In this document: piece by piece, positions 42,988-51,824 of the stretch | Layout: each line of letters begins with the position of its first letter | Numbering within the stretch: position 1 is the first letter of the stretch | Origin: an uncultured Clostridia bacterium | Lineage (GTDB): Bacteria > Bacillota > Clostridia > Oscillospirales > Acutalibacteraceae | Reading direction: 5' to 3' | Length of the DNA stretch: 64,000 bases | Assembly (NCBI GenBank): GCA_946187325.1 | Contig: CAMHQC010000005.1 | Coordinates: 30,823 to 94,822 of the forward strand | Made by a program: the position numbers and the translations under genes | Notes under the pieces: generated by a model | Told to the model about the DNA's origin: nothing | Database searches by the model: none | Seen by the model: only the letters and a program-made list of their open reading frames with translations

Positions 42988-43823
42988 CTGCTCATCAGCT
43001 CCTTAGACGCGTCCTCGCAAAGCTTCTCGATATCCTTTACATCGTAGACGCTGTTGTCCCAATGGCGATGAGATACTACCGCCTGCCATACGAGCATTGA
43101 CATTCCGCCCTCGGCTTTAGCGCCGTTTTTCAGAGCGGTTTTAATAAGCTTGGTTTTAAGCGGATTATATATAGCGTCGTACACTGCCGCGCAGTTTTTA
43201 AGCACGCCCTCGGAAACAGGCATATTATCCGTATTCGGCGACATACCTACAGGCGTAGCGTTAACGAGCAGGTCGATACCGCCCGAAAGCTCGTTTATAC
43301 CGCAAAAGCTTACATCGGGGTTATTAAGCTTGGATTTAATTTCCTTAATCAGCTCTTTTACCTTGGGAATACTTTTCTCCCTTACGGCGAACTCGAGCTT
43401 AGCGTTTTTCAGCAGAGCCTCATACGCCATAGTGCGCGCCACTCCGCCGCAACCGAGTATTACAACCCTGCCGTTAAGGTCGATAGAAGCGTATTTGAGC
43501 GCTTCGAGAAAGCCGTCGGGGTCGGTAGTATAACCCTTAGCCTTTCCGTTTATATTAGAAACCGTATTAACGCTTCCGTACATTTCGGCTTTTTCGTCAA
43601 TTTCGTCGAGCAGGGGAATTATATTCTGCTTATGGGGAATGGTTATATTGTAGCCGTCGAGGTTTTTAAGTGTTTCGTTATAATCGCGCGCCAGATTTTC
43701 GGGAGCGATATCTATAACCGAGTACCGAGCGTCGATACCCGCAAGCTTAAACAGTCTGTCGTGGATAAACGGCGACATCGTATGGCCGATAGGATGACCG
43801 ATAACGGCGAATTTTTTAGACAT
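42984..43823 (-). CDS. aroE: Shikimate dehydrogenase
   Basis: AroE reduces 3-dehydroshikimate to shikimate with NADPH. The 279-residue protein has GHPIGHTMSPFIH, the catalytic Lys in NITIPHKQNII, the NADP loop LGCGGVARTMAYEAL and NATPVGMSP. A GTG two codons upstream is in frame; the ATG at 43823 lies seven bases after GAGG. A dehydroquinate dehydratase (aroD/aroQ) gene is the only shikimate-pathway gene missing from this region. Confidence 0.95.
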   Translation of the reverse strand: MSKKFAVIGHPIGHTMSPFIHDRLFKLAGIDARYSVIDIAPENLARDYNETLKNLDGYNITIPHKQNIIPLLDEIDEKAEMYGSVNTVSNINGKAKGYTTDPDGFLEALKYASIDLNGRVVILGCGGVARTMAYEALLKNAKLEFAVREKSIPKVKELIKEIKSKLNNPDVSFCGINELSGGIDLLVNATPVGMSPNTDNMPVSEGVLKNCAAVYDAIYNPLKTKLIKTALKNGAKAEGGMSMLVWQAVVSHRHWDNSVYDVKDIEKLCEDASKELMSR

Positions 43824-43890
43824 AATCACACCTCGATAAGCATAGAATCAGTAAAAGAAAAAATAAAAAGTAAAATTTTTGACATAATTA

Positions 43891-43919
43891 TTGACAAAGT
43901 GGAGATTTACTAATAATAT
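43891..43919 (+). promoter_or_regulatory. Promoter of acpP
   Basis: Perfect TTGACA (43891-43896), 17-base spacer, TAATAT (43914-43919). A second TTGACA stands 12 bases upstream. The leader to acpP is about 100 bases. Confidence 0.65.
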
Positions 43920-44025
43920 AGTCTAGTAGCAACGTATAAATTAGTTGTTAATCTCAAACCATTGTATCAAAAAAACACCGCTTTGTCTATGGTGTGCTAA
44001 GAATTAAATTTAGGAGGATATTAAA

Positions 44026-44253
44026 ATGGTATTAGAAAAAGTTAAGGCTATTTTAGCTGAGCAGTTTGACGTTGAGGAAGATAAGATTACCGAGGCTACT
44101 GACCTTCAGGACGATTTAGGCGCGGATTCTCTCGACGTAGTAGACCTTCTTATGTCTATCGAGGACGAGTTCGAGATTGAAGTTCCCGACGACGAGATTG
44201 AGAACATCAAGACTGTAGGCGCTCTCGTAAACTATATCGAAGCTAACTCATAA
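44026..44253 (+). CDS. acpP: Acyl carrier protein
   Basis: AcpP carries growing acyl chains on a 4'-phosphopantetheine arm in fatty acid synthesis. The 75-residue acidic protein has the attachment Ser35 in the LGADSLDVVDL motif. The SD is AGGAGG. No other fab gene is adjacent. Confidence 0.96.
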   Translation: MVLEKVKAILAEQFDVEEDKITEATDLQDDLGADSLDVVDLLMSIEDEFEIEVPDDEIENIKTVGALVNYIEANS

Positions 44254-44266
44254 TAACTTGTGGTTA

Positions 44267-44305
44267 AATAAGGCGCTCACTAATGTGGGCGCCTTATTAT
44301 ATTTA
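44267..44305 (+). terminator. Terminator of acpP
   Basis: Perfect AATAAGGCGC/GCGCCTTATT stem with a 12-base loop followed by ATATTTAT. Confidence 0.8.
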
Positions 44306-44350
44306 TATCTAAATTGTTCCGCCGGGTATGAGGCGCGTTAGTCAGAAAAC

Positions 44351-44379
44351 TTTACAAAATGGTCGAATAATGATATAGT
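44351..44379 (+). promoter_or_regulatory. Promoter of the GT-C glycosyltransferase gene
   Basis: TTTACA (44351-44356), 17-base spacer, TATAGT (44374-44379). Confidence 0.6.
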
Positions 44380-44411
44380 TTAACTAAAAACTACATTGAA
44401 AGGGATAAAAA

Positions 44412-45623
44412 ATGACAAAAGTCGAAATTAAATTCTTTAACTTTTTGAAAAAACACTTTATGTTTTTCAGCTTTCTTTTAATAACATTTTTAGGTTTGTT
44501 TCTGCGATTTTTCGGAACAAACTTTGAAAGCGGTGATTTTTCCGTATTTCTGAAACCTTGGTGGATACAAATAAAATCGCTTGGATTCGGAGCGCTGACA
44601 ACTCAGGTCGGCAACTATAATATACCTTATCAGATTATCATATTCTTGATGTCACTTTTACCGATTGAACCGATAGTCGGGTATAAGATGCTTTCCGTGG
44701 TATTCGATATTGTACTTTCGGTAAGCGCCGCGCTGCTTGTGTATGAGCTTAACGGAAAGAAGAATAAATTTCTCGCCTTAATTACATACGCTGTTACGTT
44801 ATGCTCCCTCACCGTAGTGCTTAATTCGGCATTCTGGGCTCAATGCGATTCAATTTATGTATCGTTTATTTTATTAGCGATATATTTTACTTTAAAAGAC
44901 AGAACTATTCTCCCGTTTATAATGTTGGGGCTCGCTTTATCATTTAAACTTCAGGTTATTTTTATTCTGCCTTTCTTCGCGTTTTACTATATTTTAACAC
45001 GCAAAGTTTCTATCCTCCACTTTTTGATTATTCCCGCGGTGGATTTTGTTATGTGCGCGCCTGCTTTACTTTTCGGCAGAAATCCGATGGATATAATAAA
45101 CGTCTACGTAGACCAAACTAACAACGTAAAACAGATGTACTTAAATATCCCGAACTTATACGCCTTTATGGTTGACTATAACGACGCCAAAATGTATGAG
45201 CTGTTAAAATACTTCTCAGTCATTCTTACATTTACGGTTCTCGCCTTAGTTCTTATAATTATGGTTCGCAAAGGGGTTAACCTTTCTGAGCGCAGGATGA
45301 TTATGTTAACGGCGGTTTGGACTGTATTTACGTGTATTATGTTACTCTCATCCATGCACGAACGCTACGGATATCTGCTTGATATTCTCGTAATTATTTA
45401 CGCGCTTGTTTACCGTAAAAATATTTGGGTAGCGGTTGTCTGTAATCTTGTAAGTCTGAGAGGTTACTGCTTCTATCTGTTTAATTTATATCAGGTTCTT
45501 GATCTTAAATGGGCGTCGCTCTTTTACATAGCGGCATACGCATACGTAACCTTTACGTTTATAAAGGAAATTCTTGCTAAACCAAGTAATAATAAAATAT
45601 TAAAACCGACAACTGACGGCTGA
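44412..45623 (+). CDS. Multi-spanning GT-C glycosyltransferase (Gpi18-like mannosyltransferase family)
   Basis: A 403-residue membrane protein with roughly ten to eleven hydrophobic segments. It has the pattern of Gpi18-related bacterial glycosyltransferases: an acidic residue in the first external loop (NFESGDF), FWAQCDSIYV, SFKLQVIFILP and SSMHERYGY. Such enzymes use lipid-linked sugars to glycosylate surface molecules. Donor and acceptor are unknown. It has its own promoter. Confidence 0.75.
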   Translation: MTKVEIKFFNFLKKHFMFFSFLLITFLGLFLRFFGTNFESGDFSVFLKPWWIQIKSLGFGALTTQVGNYNIPYQIIIFLMSLLPIEPIVGYKMLSVVFDIVLSVSAALLVYELNGKKNKFLALITYAVTLCSLTVVLNSAFWAQCDSIYVSFILLAIYFTLKDRTILPFIMLGLALSFKLQVIFILPFFAFYYILTRKVSILHFLIIPAVDFVMCAPALLFGRNPMDIINVYVDQTNNVKQMYLNIPNLYAFMVDYNDAKMYELLKYFSVILTFTVLALVLIIMVRKGVNLSERRMIMLTAVWTVFTCIMLLSSMHERYGYLLDILVIIYALVYRKNIWVAVVCNLVSLRGYCFYLFNLYQVLDLKWASLFYIAAYAYVTFTFIKEILAKPSNNKILKPTTDG

Positions 45624-45666
45624 TTCAAGAAATTAGTTTTTATAATACCGAGTTAGTACATAAAGC

Positions 45667-45695
45667 TTGAAAAAGCACGCGGATTTATGTATAAT
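45667..45695 (+). promoter_or_regulatory. Promoter of proS
   Basis: TTGAAA (45667-45672), 17-base spacer, perfect TATAAT (45690-45695). The leader is only about 30 bases, so there is no T-box. Confidence 0.78.
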
Positions 45696-45732
45696 AGGAA
45701 TGTTATGAAAAAGAAAGTTTACGGAGGAAATT

Positions 45733-47172
45733 ATGGCTAAGAATAAGAAAATGGTCGAGGCTATTACGAGCCGCGACGAGGACTTCGCTAAATGGTATAC
45801 GGATATAGTTAAAAAAGCCGAGTTAATCGACTACTCGAGCGTTAAGGGCTGTATGGTATTCCGTCCTTACGGCTACGCTATTTGGGAGAATATTCAGGCG
45901 GATATGGACAGACGCTTTAAGGAAACAGGCGTTGAGAACGTATATATGCCGATGTTTATCCCCGAGAGTATGCTCCAAAAGGAAAAAGATCACGTAGAGG
46001 GATTCGCTCCCGAATGTGCGTGGGTTACGGTAGGCGGTCAGGAAAAGCTAACCGAGCGCCTCTGTGTTCGTCCTACTTCGGAGGTACTTTTCTGTGAGCA
46101 TTATAAAAAGGTAATCGAAACCTACCGTGATTTACCGAAGCTCTACAACCAGTGGTGCTCGGTTGTAAGATGGGAAAAAACTACAAGACCTTTCCTCAGA
46201 AACTCCGAGTTCTTGTGGCAGGAAGGTCATACAATGCACGAAACAGCCGAGGAGGCTAAGGAGGAAACTCTCCGTATGCTCAAGGTTTACGAGGATTTCT
46301 ACAGAGAAACTCTCGCTATCCCCGCGGTAGTCGGCGAAAAAACCGAAAAAGAGAGATTCGCGGGCGCGGAAGCTACTTATACTATCGAGCCGATGATGCA
46401 CAACGGCGTAGCGCTTCAGGGCGGTACCTCGCACTATTTCGGCGACGGCTTCGCTAAGGCGTTCGATATTAAATTCCAGGGCCGAGACAATAAGCTCCAT
46501 TACCCCCATCAAACTTCTTGGGGTACATCTACAAGAATGATCGGCGCGATTATTATGGTTCACGGCGACGACGACGGACTTATTCTTCCGCCTAAGATCA
46601 GCCCGATTCAAGTAGCGGTTATTCCTATCGCTCAGCATAAAGAGGGCGTACTCGATAAAGCTTATGAGCTTAAAGAAAGACTTTCCAAAAAGTTCAGAGT
46701 TAAGCTCGACGACAGCGATCACGCTCCGGGATGGAAGTTCTCGGAATACGAAATGAAGGGCGTTCCCGTAAGAGTAGAAATAGGCCCGAAGGATATAGAG
46801 AACAACCAGTGCGTAATTGTACGCAGAGATACAAGAGAAAAAATCTTTACTCCTCTCGACAACTTAGAAGATAAAATCGAGGAAGTTTTACAGCTTATTC
46901 ACGACGCTATGTACGAGAGAGCTTTAGAAAATATGAAAGAGAAAACTCACGTAGCGACTACTTACGAGCAGTTCGTTGAGCTCGGAAAAGAGCAGGGCGG
47001 ATTTATCAAGGCTATGTGGTGCGGAAACAGCGAGTGTGAGGATAAGCTCAAGGAAGTTACAGGCGGAGTTAAGAGCCGTTGTATTCCGTTTAAAGAGGAG
47101 CATTTATCGGATACCTGCGTATGTTGCGGAAAGCCCGCTAAGCATATGGTTTACTGGGGCAAGCAGTATTAA
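45733..47172 (+). CDS. proS: Prolyl-tRNA synthetase, archaeal/eukaryotic-like type
   Basis: ProRS charges tRNA-Pro. The 479-residue class II enzyme has motif 2 [22 protein letters not shown] and lacks the long editing insert of the bacterial type. The C-terminal zinc-binding region has a CGNSEC cysteine pair and a CVCCG cluster, and the protein ends in Tyr, both marks of the archaeal/eukaryotic-like (ProS type 3) form, common in Clostridia. The SD is GGAGG. Confidence 0.96.
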   Translation: MAKNKKMVEAITSRDEDFAKWYTDIVKKAELIDYSSVKGCMVFRPYGYAIWENIQADMDRRFKETGVENVYMPMFIPESMLQKEKDHVEGFAPECAWVTVGGQEKLTERLCVRPTSEVLFCEHYKKVIETYRDLPKLYNQWCSVVRWEKTTRPFLRNSEFLWQEGHTMHETAEEAKEETLRMLKVYEDFYRETLAIPAVVGEKTEKERFAGAEATYTIEPMMHNGVALQGGTSHYFGDGFAKAFDIKFQGRDNKLHYPHQTSWGTSTRMIGAIIMVHGDDDGLILPPKISPIQVAVIPIAQHKEGVLDKAYELKERLSKKFRVKLDDSDHAPGWKFSEYEMKGVPVRVEIGPKDIENNQCVIVRRDTREKIFTPLDNLEDKIEEVLQLIHDAMYERALENMKEKTHVATTYEQFVELGKEQGGFIKAMWCGNSECEDKLKEVTGGVKSRCIPFKEEHLSDTCVCCGKPAKHMVYWGKQY

Positions 47173-47196
47173 TTAACATTTAACTAAGGTGATTTT

Positions 47197-48126
47197 ATGC
47201 CTATTAAGGTACAGAGTAATCTTCCCGCGATTAAGATATTAGAGGAAGAAAACATATTTGTGATGTCCGAGGAGAGAGCTTTGAGCCAGGATATCCGTCC
47301 GCTAAAGATTGTTATTCTGAATCTTATGCCGACTAAAATCGAGACGGAAACCCAGCTTATGAGATTGCTGGGTAACTCTCCCCTGCAAGTCGATATCGAG
47401 CTTTTGCAGATGGCTACTCATAAATCCAAGCACACTCCGCGCCGTCATCTTACGACATTCTACAAAACCTTTGACGAGATTAAAAATCAGCGCTTCGACG
47501 GAATGATTGTCACCGGCGCGCCTGTGGAGTTGATGGATTTTGAGGAAGTGGATTACTGGGAAGAATTATGCGAAATTCTCGACTGGGCTAAAACCAACGT
47601 GTACTCGACCTTCCACATCTGCTGGGGCGCTCAGGCAGGCTTATACCACCGCTACGGCGTTAGAAAGTTCGAGTTCGAGGAAAAGCTTTCGGGAGTTTTC
47701 GAGCATATTATACTTAACCCGCTGCACCCGATTTTAAGAGGCTTTGACGACACATTTAAAATCCCTCATTCACGTTACACGGGAGTTGTCGAGAAGGATA
47801 TCGACAAGCACCCGAAGCTTGAAATCCTCGCCAAGAGCGACGAGGCGGGGGTCGCGATAGTTTGCAGTAAAAACGGCCGTGAGTTCTATATACTCGGTCA
47901 CGCCGAGTACGACCGCGACACTTTGGCGAGGGAATATTTCAGGGATATTAACAAAGGGCTTGATATAAAGGTTCCTAAGCACTACTTCCCCGACGATAAT
48001 CCGTGCGCTTCACCGCCGATGAGCTGGAAAAGCTACGCTTCGCTCATCTATACAAACTGGCTCAACTACTACGTTTACCAACAAACTCCTTACGACCTCG
48101 AGGATTTAAAAAAATTATGTGAATAA
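47197..48126 (+). CDS. metAA: Homoserine O-acetyltransferase (MetA family)
   Basis: MetA-family enzymes acylate homoserine in methionine synthesis. The 309-residue protein has the catalytic Cys142 in HICWGAQA. Residue 111, which sets acyl-CoA choice in this family, is Glu (TGAPVEL); Glu111 goes with acetyl-CoA and Gly111 with succinyl-CoA, so I call it an acetyltransferase despite the common succinyltransferase label. It starts 24 bases after proS and probably shares its transcript. Confidence 0.93.
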   Translation: MPIKVQSNLPAIKILEEENIFVMSEERALSQDIRPLKIVILNLMPTKIETETQLMRLLGNSPLQVDIELLQMATHKSKHTPRRHLTTFYKTFDEIKNQRFDGMIVTGAPVELMDFEEVDYWEELCEILDWAKTNVYSTFHICWGAQAGLYHRYGVRKFEFEEKLSGVFEHIILNPLHPILRGFDDTFKIPHSRYTGVVEKDIDKHPKLEILAKSDEAGVAIVCSKNGREFYILGHAEYDRDTLAREYFRDINKGLDIKVPKHYFPDDNPCASPPMSWKSYASLIYTNWLNYYVYQQTPYDLEDLKKLCE

Positions 48127-48163
48127 CGAAAACGGCGTATCAAAAGATACGTCGTTTTCGCTT
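48127..48163 (+). terminator. Hairpin after metA
   Basis: CGAAAACGGCGTATC-AAAA-GATACGTCGTTTTCG (one G-T pair) immediately after the metA stop, then CTTTG. Long stem but weak T-run. Confidence 0.7.
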
Positions 48164-48237
48164 TGTGGAGATTTTATATTAAAGGCAGTCTATATATAGC
48201 AGTGGAAAAAGCTCCTTCGCAAATTCAGAATGGTAAT

Positions 48238-48888
48238 TCAAGCAAGCTTTTCTCTTAGAAATAATAAGATTTTCTTTTCTCTGCGGCTGACTTGAACCTG
48301 TGTCATATTGAGCGCTTTAGCGGTTTCGCACTGGGTTCGGTACTTAAAATACCTAAGCTCGATTATTTTTTTATCTTCTCGGTTTAGCAGTTTTAAGACC
48401 TCGTCGAGCGCGAGCTTTTCCGTCAGCTTATCCATTATATCATCGGCGGGCAAATCAATTTGTCGATTATCGTCGTCCTCATAGGAATTTGTGAGCGATA
48501 ACGGATAGCGCGCCGAATTTATCGCGTCGGCGATTTTTTCCTCGCTCTCGCCGAGGATTTTTGACAGTTCCTCGACGGTAGGGGTTCGGTCGTGTTTTTC
48601 CGTAAACTTTTTAGTTTCGCTGTTGATTTTTAGGGAAAGTTCCTTTAAGCTTCGGCTCACCTTAACCGTTCCGCCGTCACGAAACAGCCGTTTTATCTCG
48701 CCTAAAATAACGGGTACGGCGTAGGTGGAAAGTTGCAGCTTTAAATCGGGATTAAAGCGGTTTACCGCCTTTACAAGCCCCATACAGCCCGCGGAGTAAA
48801 GCTCCTCGTACTCAATCCCGCGGTTTTTGAAACGCTTACAGCAGGCGTGTACAAGCGCGAGATTGTCCTCGACCATTTTATCGTTCAT
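48238..48888 (-). CDS. sigF: Sporulation sigma factor SigF
   Basis: Sigma-F directs the first forespore-specific genes after asymmetric division. The 216-residue sigma-70 family protein has region 2 (EELYSAGCMGLVKAVNRFNP), region 3 and a region 4 HTH (KYRTQCETAKALNMTQVQVSRREKK). The operon order with SpoIIAA and SpoIIAB identifies it as SigF rather than SigB. It overlaps spoIIAB by four bases. Confidence 0.95.
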   Translation of the reverse strand: MNDKMVEDNLALVHACCKRFKNRGIEYEELYSAGCMGLVKAVNRFNPDLKLQLSTYAVPVILGEIKRLFRDGGTVKVSRSLKELSLKINSETKKFTEKHDRTPTVEELSKILGESEEKIADAINSARYPLSLTNSYEDDDNRQIDLPADDIMDKLTEKLALDEVLKLLNREDKKIIELRYFKYRTQCETAKALNMTQVQVSRREKKILLFLREKLA

Positions 48889-49319
48889 CGGGTGGGAATT
48901 ATCTTCTTTTCGAGGGTTACGGTCGTACCCTTGCCGACGGCGGATCGCACCTTTACTTTATCCATAAAACTCTGCATTACCGCGAATCCGAGACCCGCTC
49001 TTTCCTCGTCGGCAGCGGTTGTAAACAGCGGTTTCATAGCTTCTTTAACGTCCTCGATACCGACGCCTTTGTCTCGGATTTTCAGGACGACAAGCTTGTC
49101 CTCGTAGATATAGGCGTCTATGTAAACTACCCCCGCCTCACGCCGATAGCCGTGTACGATACAGTTTGTGACGGCTTCGCTGACGGCGGTTTTTATATCG
49201 GCAAGCTCGGCGATAGTCGGGTCGAGTTCCATAACGAACGCCGATACTACGCTGCGGGCAAAGCCTTCGTTAAGACTTTTGCTAGGGAATTTAATATGCA
49301 TTTCGTTTATAGCTTTCAT
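48885..49319 (-). CDS. spoIIAB: Anti-sigma F factor SpoIIAB
   Basis: SpoIIAB is a serine kinase and anti-sigma factor that holds SigF inactive and phosphorylates SpoIIAA. The 144-residue GHKL ATPase has the N-box AVTNCIVHGYR, the G1 box DKGVGIEDV and GLGFAVMQSFMD. A GTG one codon upstream is possible. It is coupled at both ends by overlaps. Confidence 0.95.
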   Translation of the reverse strand: MKAINEMHIKFPSKSLNEGFARSVVSAFVMELDPTIAELADIKTAVSEAVTNCIVHGYRREAGVVYIDAYIYEDKLVVLKIRDKGVGIEDVKEAMKPLFTTAADEERAGLGFAVMQSFMDKVKVRSAVGKGTTVTLEKKIIPTR

Positions 49320-49618
49320 CACAACACCCCCAATGAAGTTACACCGCTGAGCTCGATAATCCGCGTGAGATTATCGGGTATATTTTTTATTTTAAGAACT
49401 CCGCCGACAAGCCCGACGGCACGGTATCTTCCCATAATCAGCCCTATACCGGAGCTGTCCATAAAGCTCACCTTCGAAAAATCCAGCTCGAGCCTTTTGG
49501 GTCTAAGGGTATTTATTCGTCCGTCAATAGCACAGCGGATATCGGCGGCGCGGTTATGGTCTATTTCACCGTTTAGAAAAACGGTAAGAACATCATTTTT
49601 ATAGTTCGCGTCCAGCAT
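49319..49618 (-). CDS. spoIIAA: Anti-anti-sigma F factor SpoIIAA
   Basis: SpoIIAA frees SigF by binding SpoIIAB when unphosphorylated. The 99-residue STAS protein has the phosphorylatable serine in FMDSSGIGLIMGRY (Ser56, corresponding to Bacillus Ser58). It is first in the spoIIA operon. The SD is GAAAGGAAG. A sigma-H promoter would be expected upstream; AGGTTTT and AGAAT are present but at a spacing two bases longer than the consensus. Confidence 0.94.
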   Translation of the reverse strand: MLDANYKNDVLTVFLNGEIDHNRAADIRCAIDGRINTLRPKRLELDFSKVSFMDSSGIGLIMGRYRAVGLVGGVLKIKNIPDNLTRIIELSGVTSLGVL

Positions 49619-49666
49619 TTCTGACTTCCTTTCAATATATTTTATTCTTTAAATAGAGTAAAATAA

Positions 49667-49700
49667 AACCTATACCATTATAAACGGTATAGGTTAAGAA
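49667..49700 (-). terminator. Terminator after folC
   Basis: Minus strand: AACCTATACC/GGTATAGGTT stem with a 9-base loop, then TTATTTTA. It separates folC from spoIIA. Confidence 0.82.
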
Positions 49701-49746
49701 ATTTGTCGCAGTATAGGTTATTTCTCTCTGAGTTAGTGTTTACTTG

Positions 49747-51006
49747 TTAAATTAAATACGGCCTTACCTCGCTCGCCATATACAGAGAACCCGCGATTAC
49801 CAAAAGGCTGTCGGTTTCTTCGGCATATGATACGGCGCTGTCTAAGGCGGATTTTACATCACCAAACACCTTAACGTTATTAAAATACGGTTTACATTCC
49901 CGGGCGAGCTTTTCCGCGCTCAGAGTTCGAGGGTTGTTTACAGGCACGGTATAGACCGTGTCGAATACGCCCTCGAGGATTTTAACAGAGCTTTTGCTGT
50001 CCTTATCGGCGAGCATACCGAGTATCAGCACAGCGGATTTTTTAGGATTAAACTTTTCGACGGCGTTTTTAAGCGCGTTTATTCCGTCGGGATTATGCGC
50101 TCCGTCGAGTATAATAAGCGGATTTTCGCTCATAAGCTCCAGCCTCGCGGGATTTACCGCGTTTTTAAAGCCGTCGATTATATTATCGTCGGAGATAGTG
50201 TAATTTTTCCTCAAAACCTCGATACAGGCGAGGGCGTTTTTAGCGTTTTCGAGCTGATGCTCTCCGATAAAATTAAGCTCGATTTTCAGCTTATTGTACT
50301 CGAAAACAGTCGAACGGATAGTTTCGCTGAGAACGTTCAAATTTATATCCTCGCTCTTAATAAGGCGGACGTTTTTATCGGAGCAGTTTTTCTCTATAAC
50401 CGCCATAGCCTCGTCGGGCTGGGGTGCGGCAACAGCGGGCGAGCCCGTCTTAATAATACCGCACTTTTGGAGAGTAATTTCTTCGATAGTATCGCCGAGC
50501 ACGGCGGTATGGTCGAGCCCGATTTTAGTAATCACGGTACATAGCGGCGGTTTAATCACATTGGTGCAGTCGAGAAGTCCGCCCATACCCGTTTCTAAAA
50601 CGACTATGTCGCAACCCGCGTTTTTGTGGATATAAAACTCGAGCGCCATAACGTACTCGAACTCCGTAATTATACAGCCCTCGGCGCGAAGCTTTTCGAT
50701 TATCGGGAAAGTCTTTTCGACGGCGTCGTTCAGAGTTTCTTCGGAAATCATCTCGCCGTTAATCTGGATACGCTCCCTGAAATCGACTAAAAACGGCGAA
50801 ATAAACAGCCCCGTCTTATAACCCGCCGAGGTCAAAACACTGCTTATAAGCGCGCAGGTAGAGCCCTTGCCGTTGGTACCCGCGACGTGTACGAACTTTA
50901 AAGAATCCTGGGGATTGCCGAGTATATCTAAAAATTTTTTAATTCGCTCGAGCCCGGGGCGTGAGCCGAATTTATCGAGAGAGTGTATTTTTTCAAGCGC
51001 TGTCAT
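49747..51006 (-). CDS. folC: Folylpolyglutamate synthase / dihydrofolate synthase
   Basis: FolC adds glutamates to folates (and may make dihydrofolate from dihydropteroate). The 419-residue Mur-ligase-like protein has the P-loop HVAGTNGKGSTCALI near 41-55, TGLFISPFLVDFRERI, and the C-terminal ligase domain with LDGAHNPDG. It overlaps rsmI by four bases. Confidence 0.95.
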   Translation of the reverse strand: MTALEKIHSLDKFGSRPGLERIKKFLDILGNPQDSLKFVHVAGTNGKGSTCALISSVLTSAGYKTGLFISPFLVDFRERIQINGEMISEETLNDAVEKTFPIIEKLRAEGCIITEFEYVMALEFYIHKNAGCDIVVLETGMGGLLDCTNVIKPPLCTVITKIGLDHTAVLGDTIEEITLQKCGIIKTGSPAVAAPQPDEAMAVIEKNCSDKNVRLIKSEDINLNVLSETIRSTVFEYNKLKIELNFIGEHQLENAKNALACIEVLRKNYTISDDNIIDGFKNAVNPARLELMSENPLIILDGAHNPDGINALKNAVEKFNPKKSAVLILGMLADKDSKSSVKILEGVFDTVYTVPVNNPRTLSAEKLARECKPYFNNVKVFGDVKSALDSAVSYAEETDSLLVIAGSLYMASEVRPYLI

Positions 51007-51824
51007 ATAAGCTCCTTATAAATCTCGTTTTTCTTAAAGCCTGTGAGCGAGGCGATTTCTTTAGCGGCTTCGCTTGTTTTAGCGCCGTTTTCGACGAGCT
51101 TTTTCGCAAGCTCTACGGCGGACTCAAGCGTATAGCTCTCCTTTTCCTCGTCCTTTTTACCCTCGAGTACAAGGACTATTTCGCCCTTGATACCGCTGTC
51201 CGCGAGTTCTTCGGCGGCGGTTTTAGTCGTAGTGCGGATAACTTCCTCGTGGATTTTGGTAATCTCGCGCACGATAGAGAGCTTTCTTTCGCCGAACGCG
51301 GAGTATAAGTCCTTTAAGGTTGAGGGGAGCTTATGCGGAGCTTCGTAAAATATCATAGTTCTGCGCTCATTTTTCAGGCTTTCGAGGTGTTCTTTTCGGC
51401 TCTTTTTATTTACGCTTAAAAAACCCTCGAAACAGAATCTGCCCGTTTCAAGTCCGCTCACGGCTAAAGCCGAGATAACCGCGCTCGGTCCGGGGATAAC
51501 GATAGTCTTTATCCCCTTTTCTTCGCAGAGCTTGATTAAATCTTCGCCGGGATCGGATATACACGGCATACCCGCGTCGGTAACGATAGCGCAGGTCTCG
51601 CCGTTTAAGATACGGTTGCAGATAATTTCTCCGCGCTCGCGTTTATTGTGTTCATAATAGCTGACCATCGGTTTTTTGATTCCGAAATGGTTTAGAAGTT
51701 TAAGGGTAACTCTGGTATCCTCGGCGGCGATAAAGTCAACCTCGGACAAGGTGTCTACCGCTCTGGGCGATAAATCGGATAAATTACCGATAGGAGTTCC
51801 CACTACATATAATTTACTCATCAT
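51003..51824 (-). CDS. rsmI: 16S rRNA (cytidine1402-2'-O)-methyltransferase RsmI
   Basis: RsmI methylates the ribose of C1402 in the decoding centre. The protein of about 273 residues has the family signature KLYVVGTPIGNLSDLSPRA, AEDTR, YYEHN, DAGMPCISDPG and a C-terminal region with GEIVLVLEG. Three in-frame ATGs (51830, 51824, 51821) overlap the end of the upstream methyltransferase gene; 51824 has the best distance from AAGG. Confidence 0.95.
   Translation of the reverse strand: MMSKLYVVGTPIGNLSDLSPRAVDTLSEVDFIAAEDTRVTLKLLNHFGIKKPMVSYYEHNKRERGEIICNRILNGETCAIVTDAGMPCISDPGEDLIKLCEEKGIKTIVIPGPSAVISALAVSGLETGRFCFEGFLSVNKKSRKEHLESLKNERRTMIFYEAPHKLPSTLKDLYSAFGERKLSIVREITKIHEEVIRTTTKTAAEELADSGIKGEIVLVLEGKKDEEKESYTLESAVELAKKLVENGAKTSEAAKEIASLTGFKKNEIYKELI

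Noticed and set aside
45640..45732. T-box riboswitch before proS
   Set aside because: The promoter lies only about 30 bases before the start codon, leaving no room for a T-box, and no T-box sequence is visible.
46132..46722. 196-codon minus-strand ORF inside proS
   Set aside because: It is a shadow of a clearly identified synthetase gene with no SD and no recognisable domain.
49620..49680. Sigma-H promoter before spoIIAA
   Set aside because: AGGTTTT and AGAAT are present, but the spacing is two bases too long and the -35 overlaps the folC terminator. Not listed as a feature.
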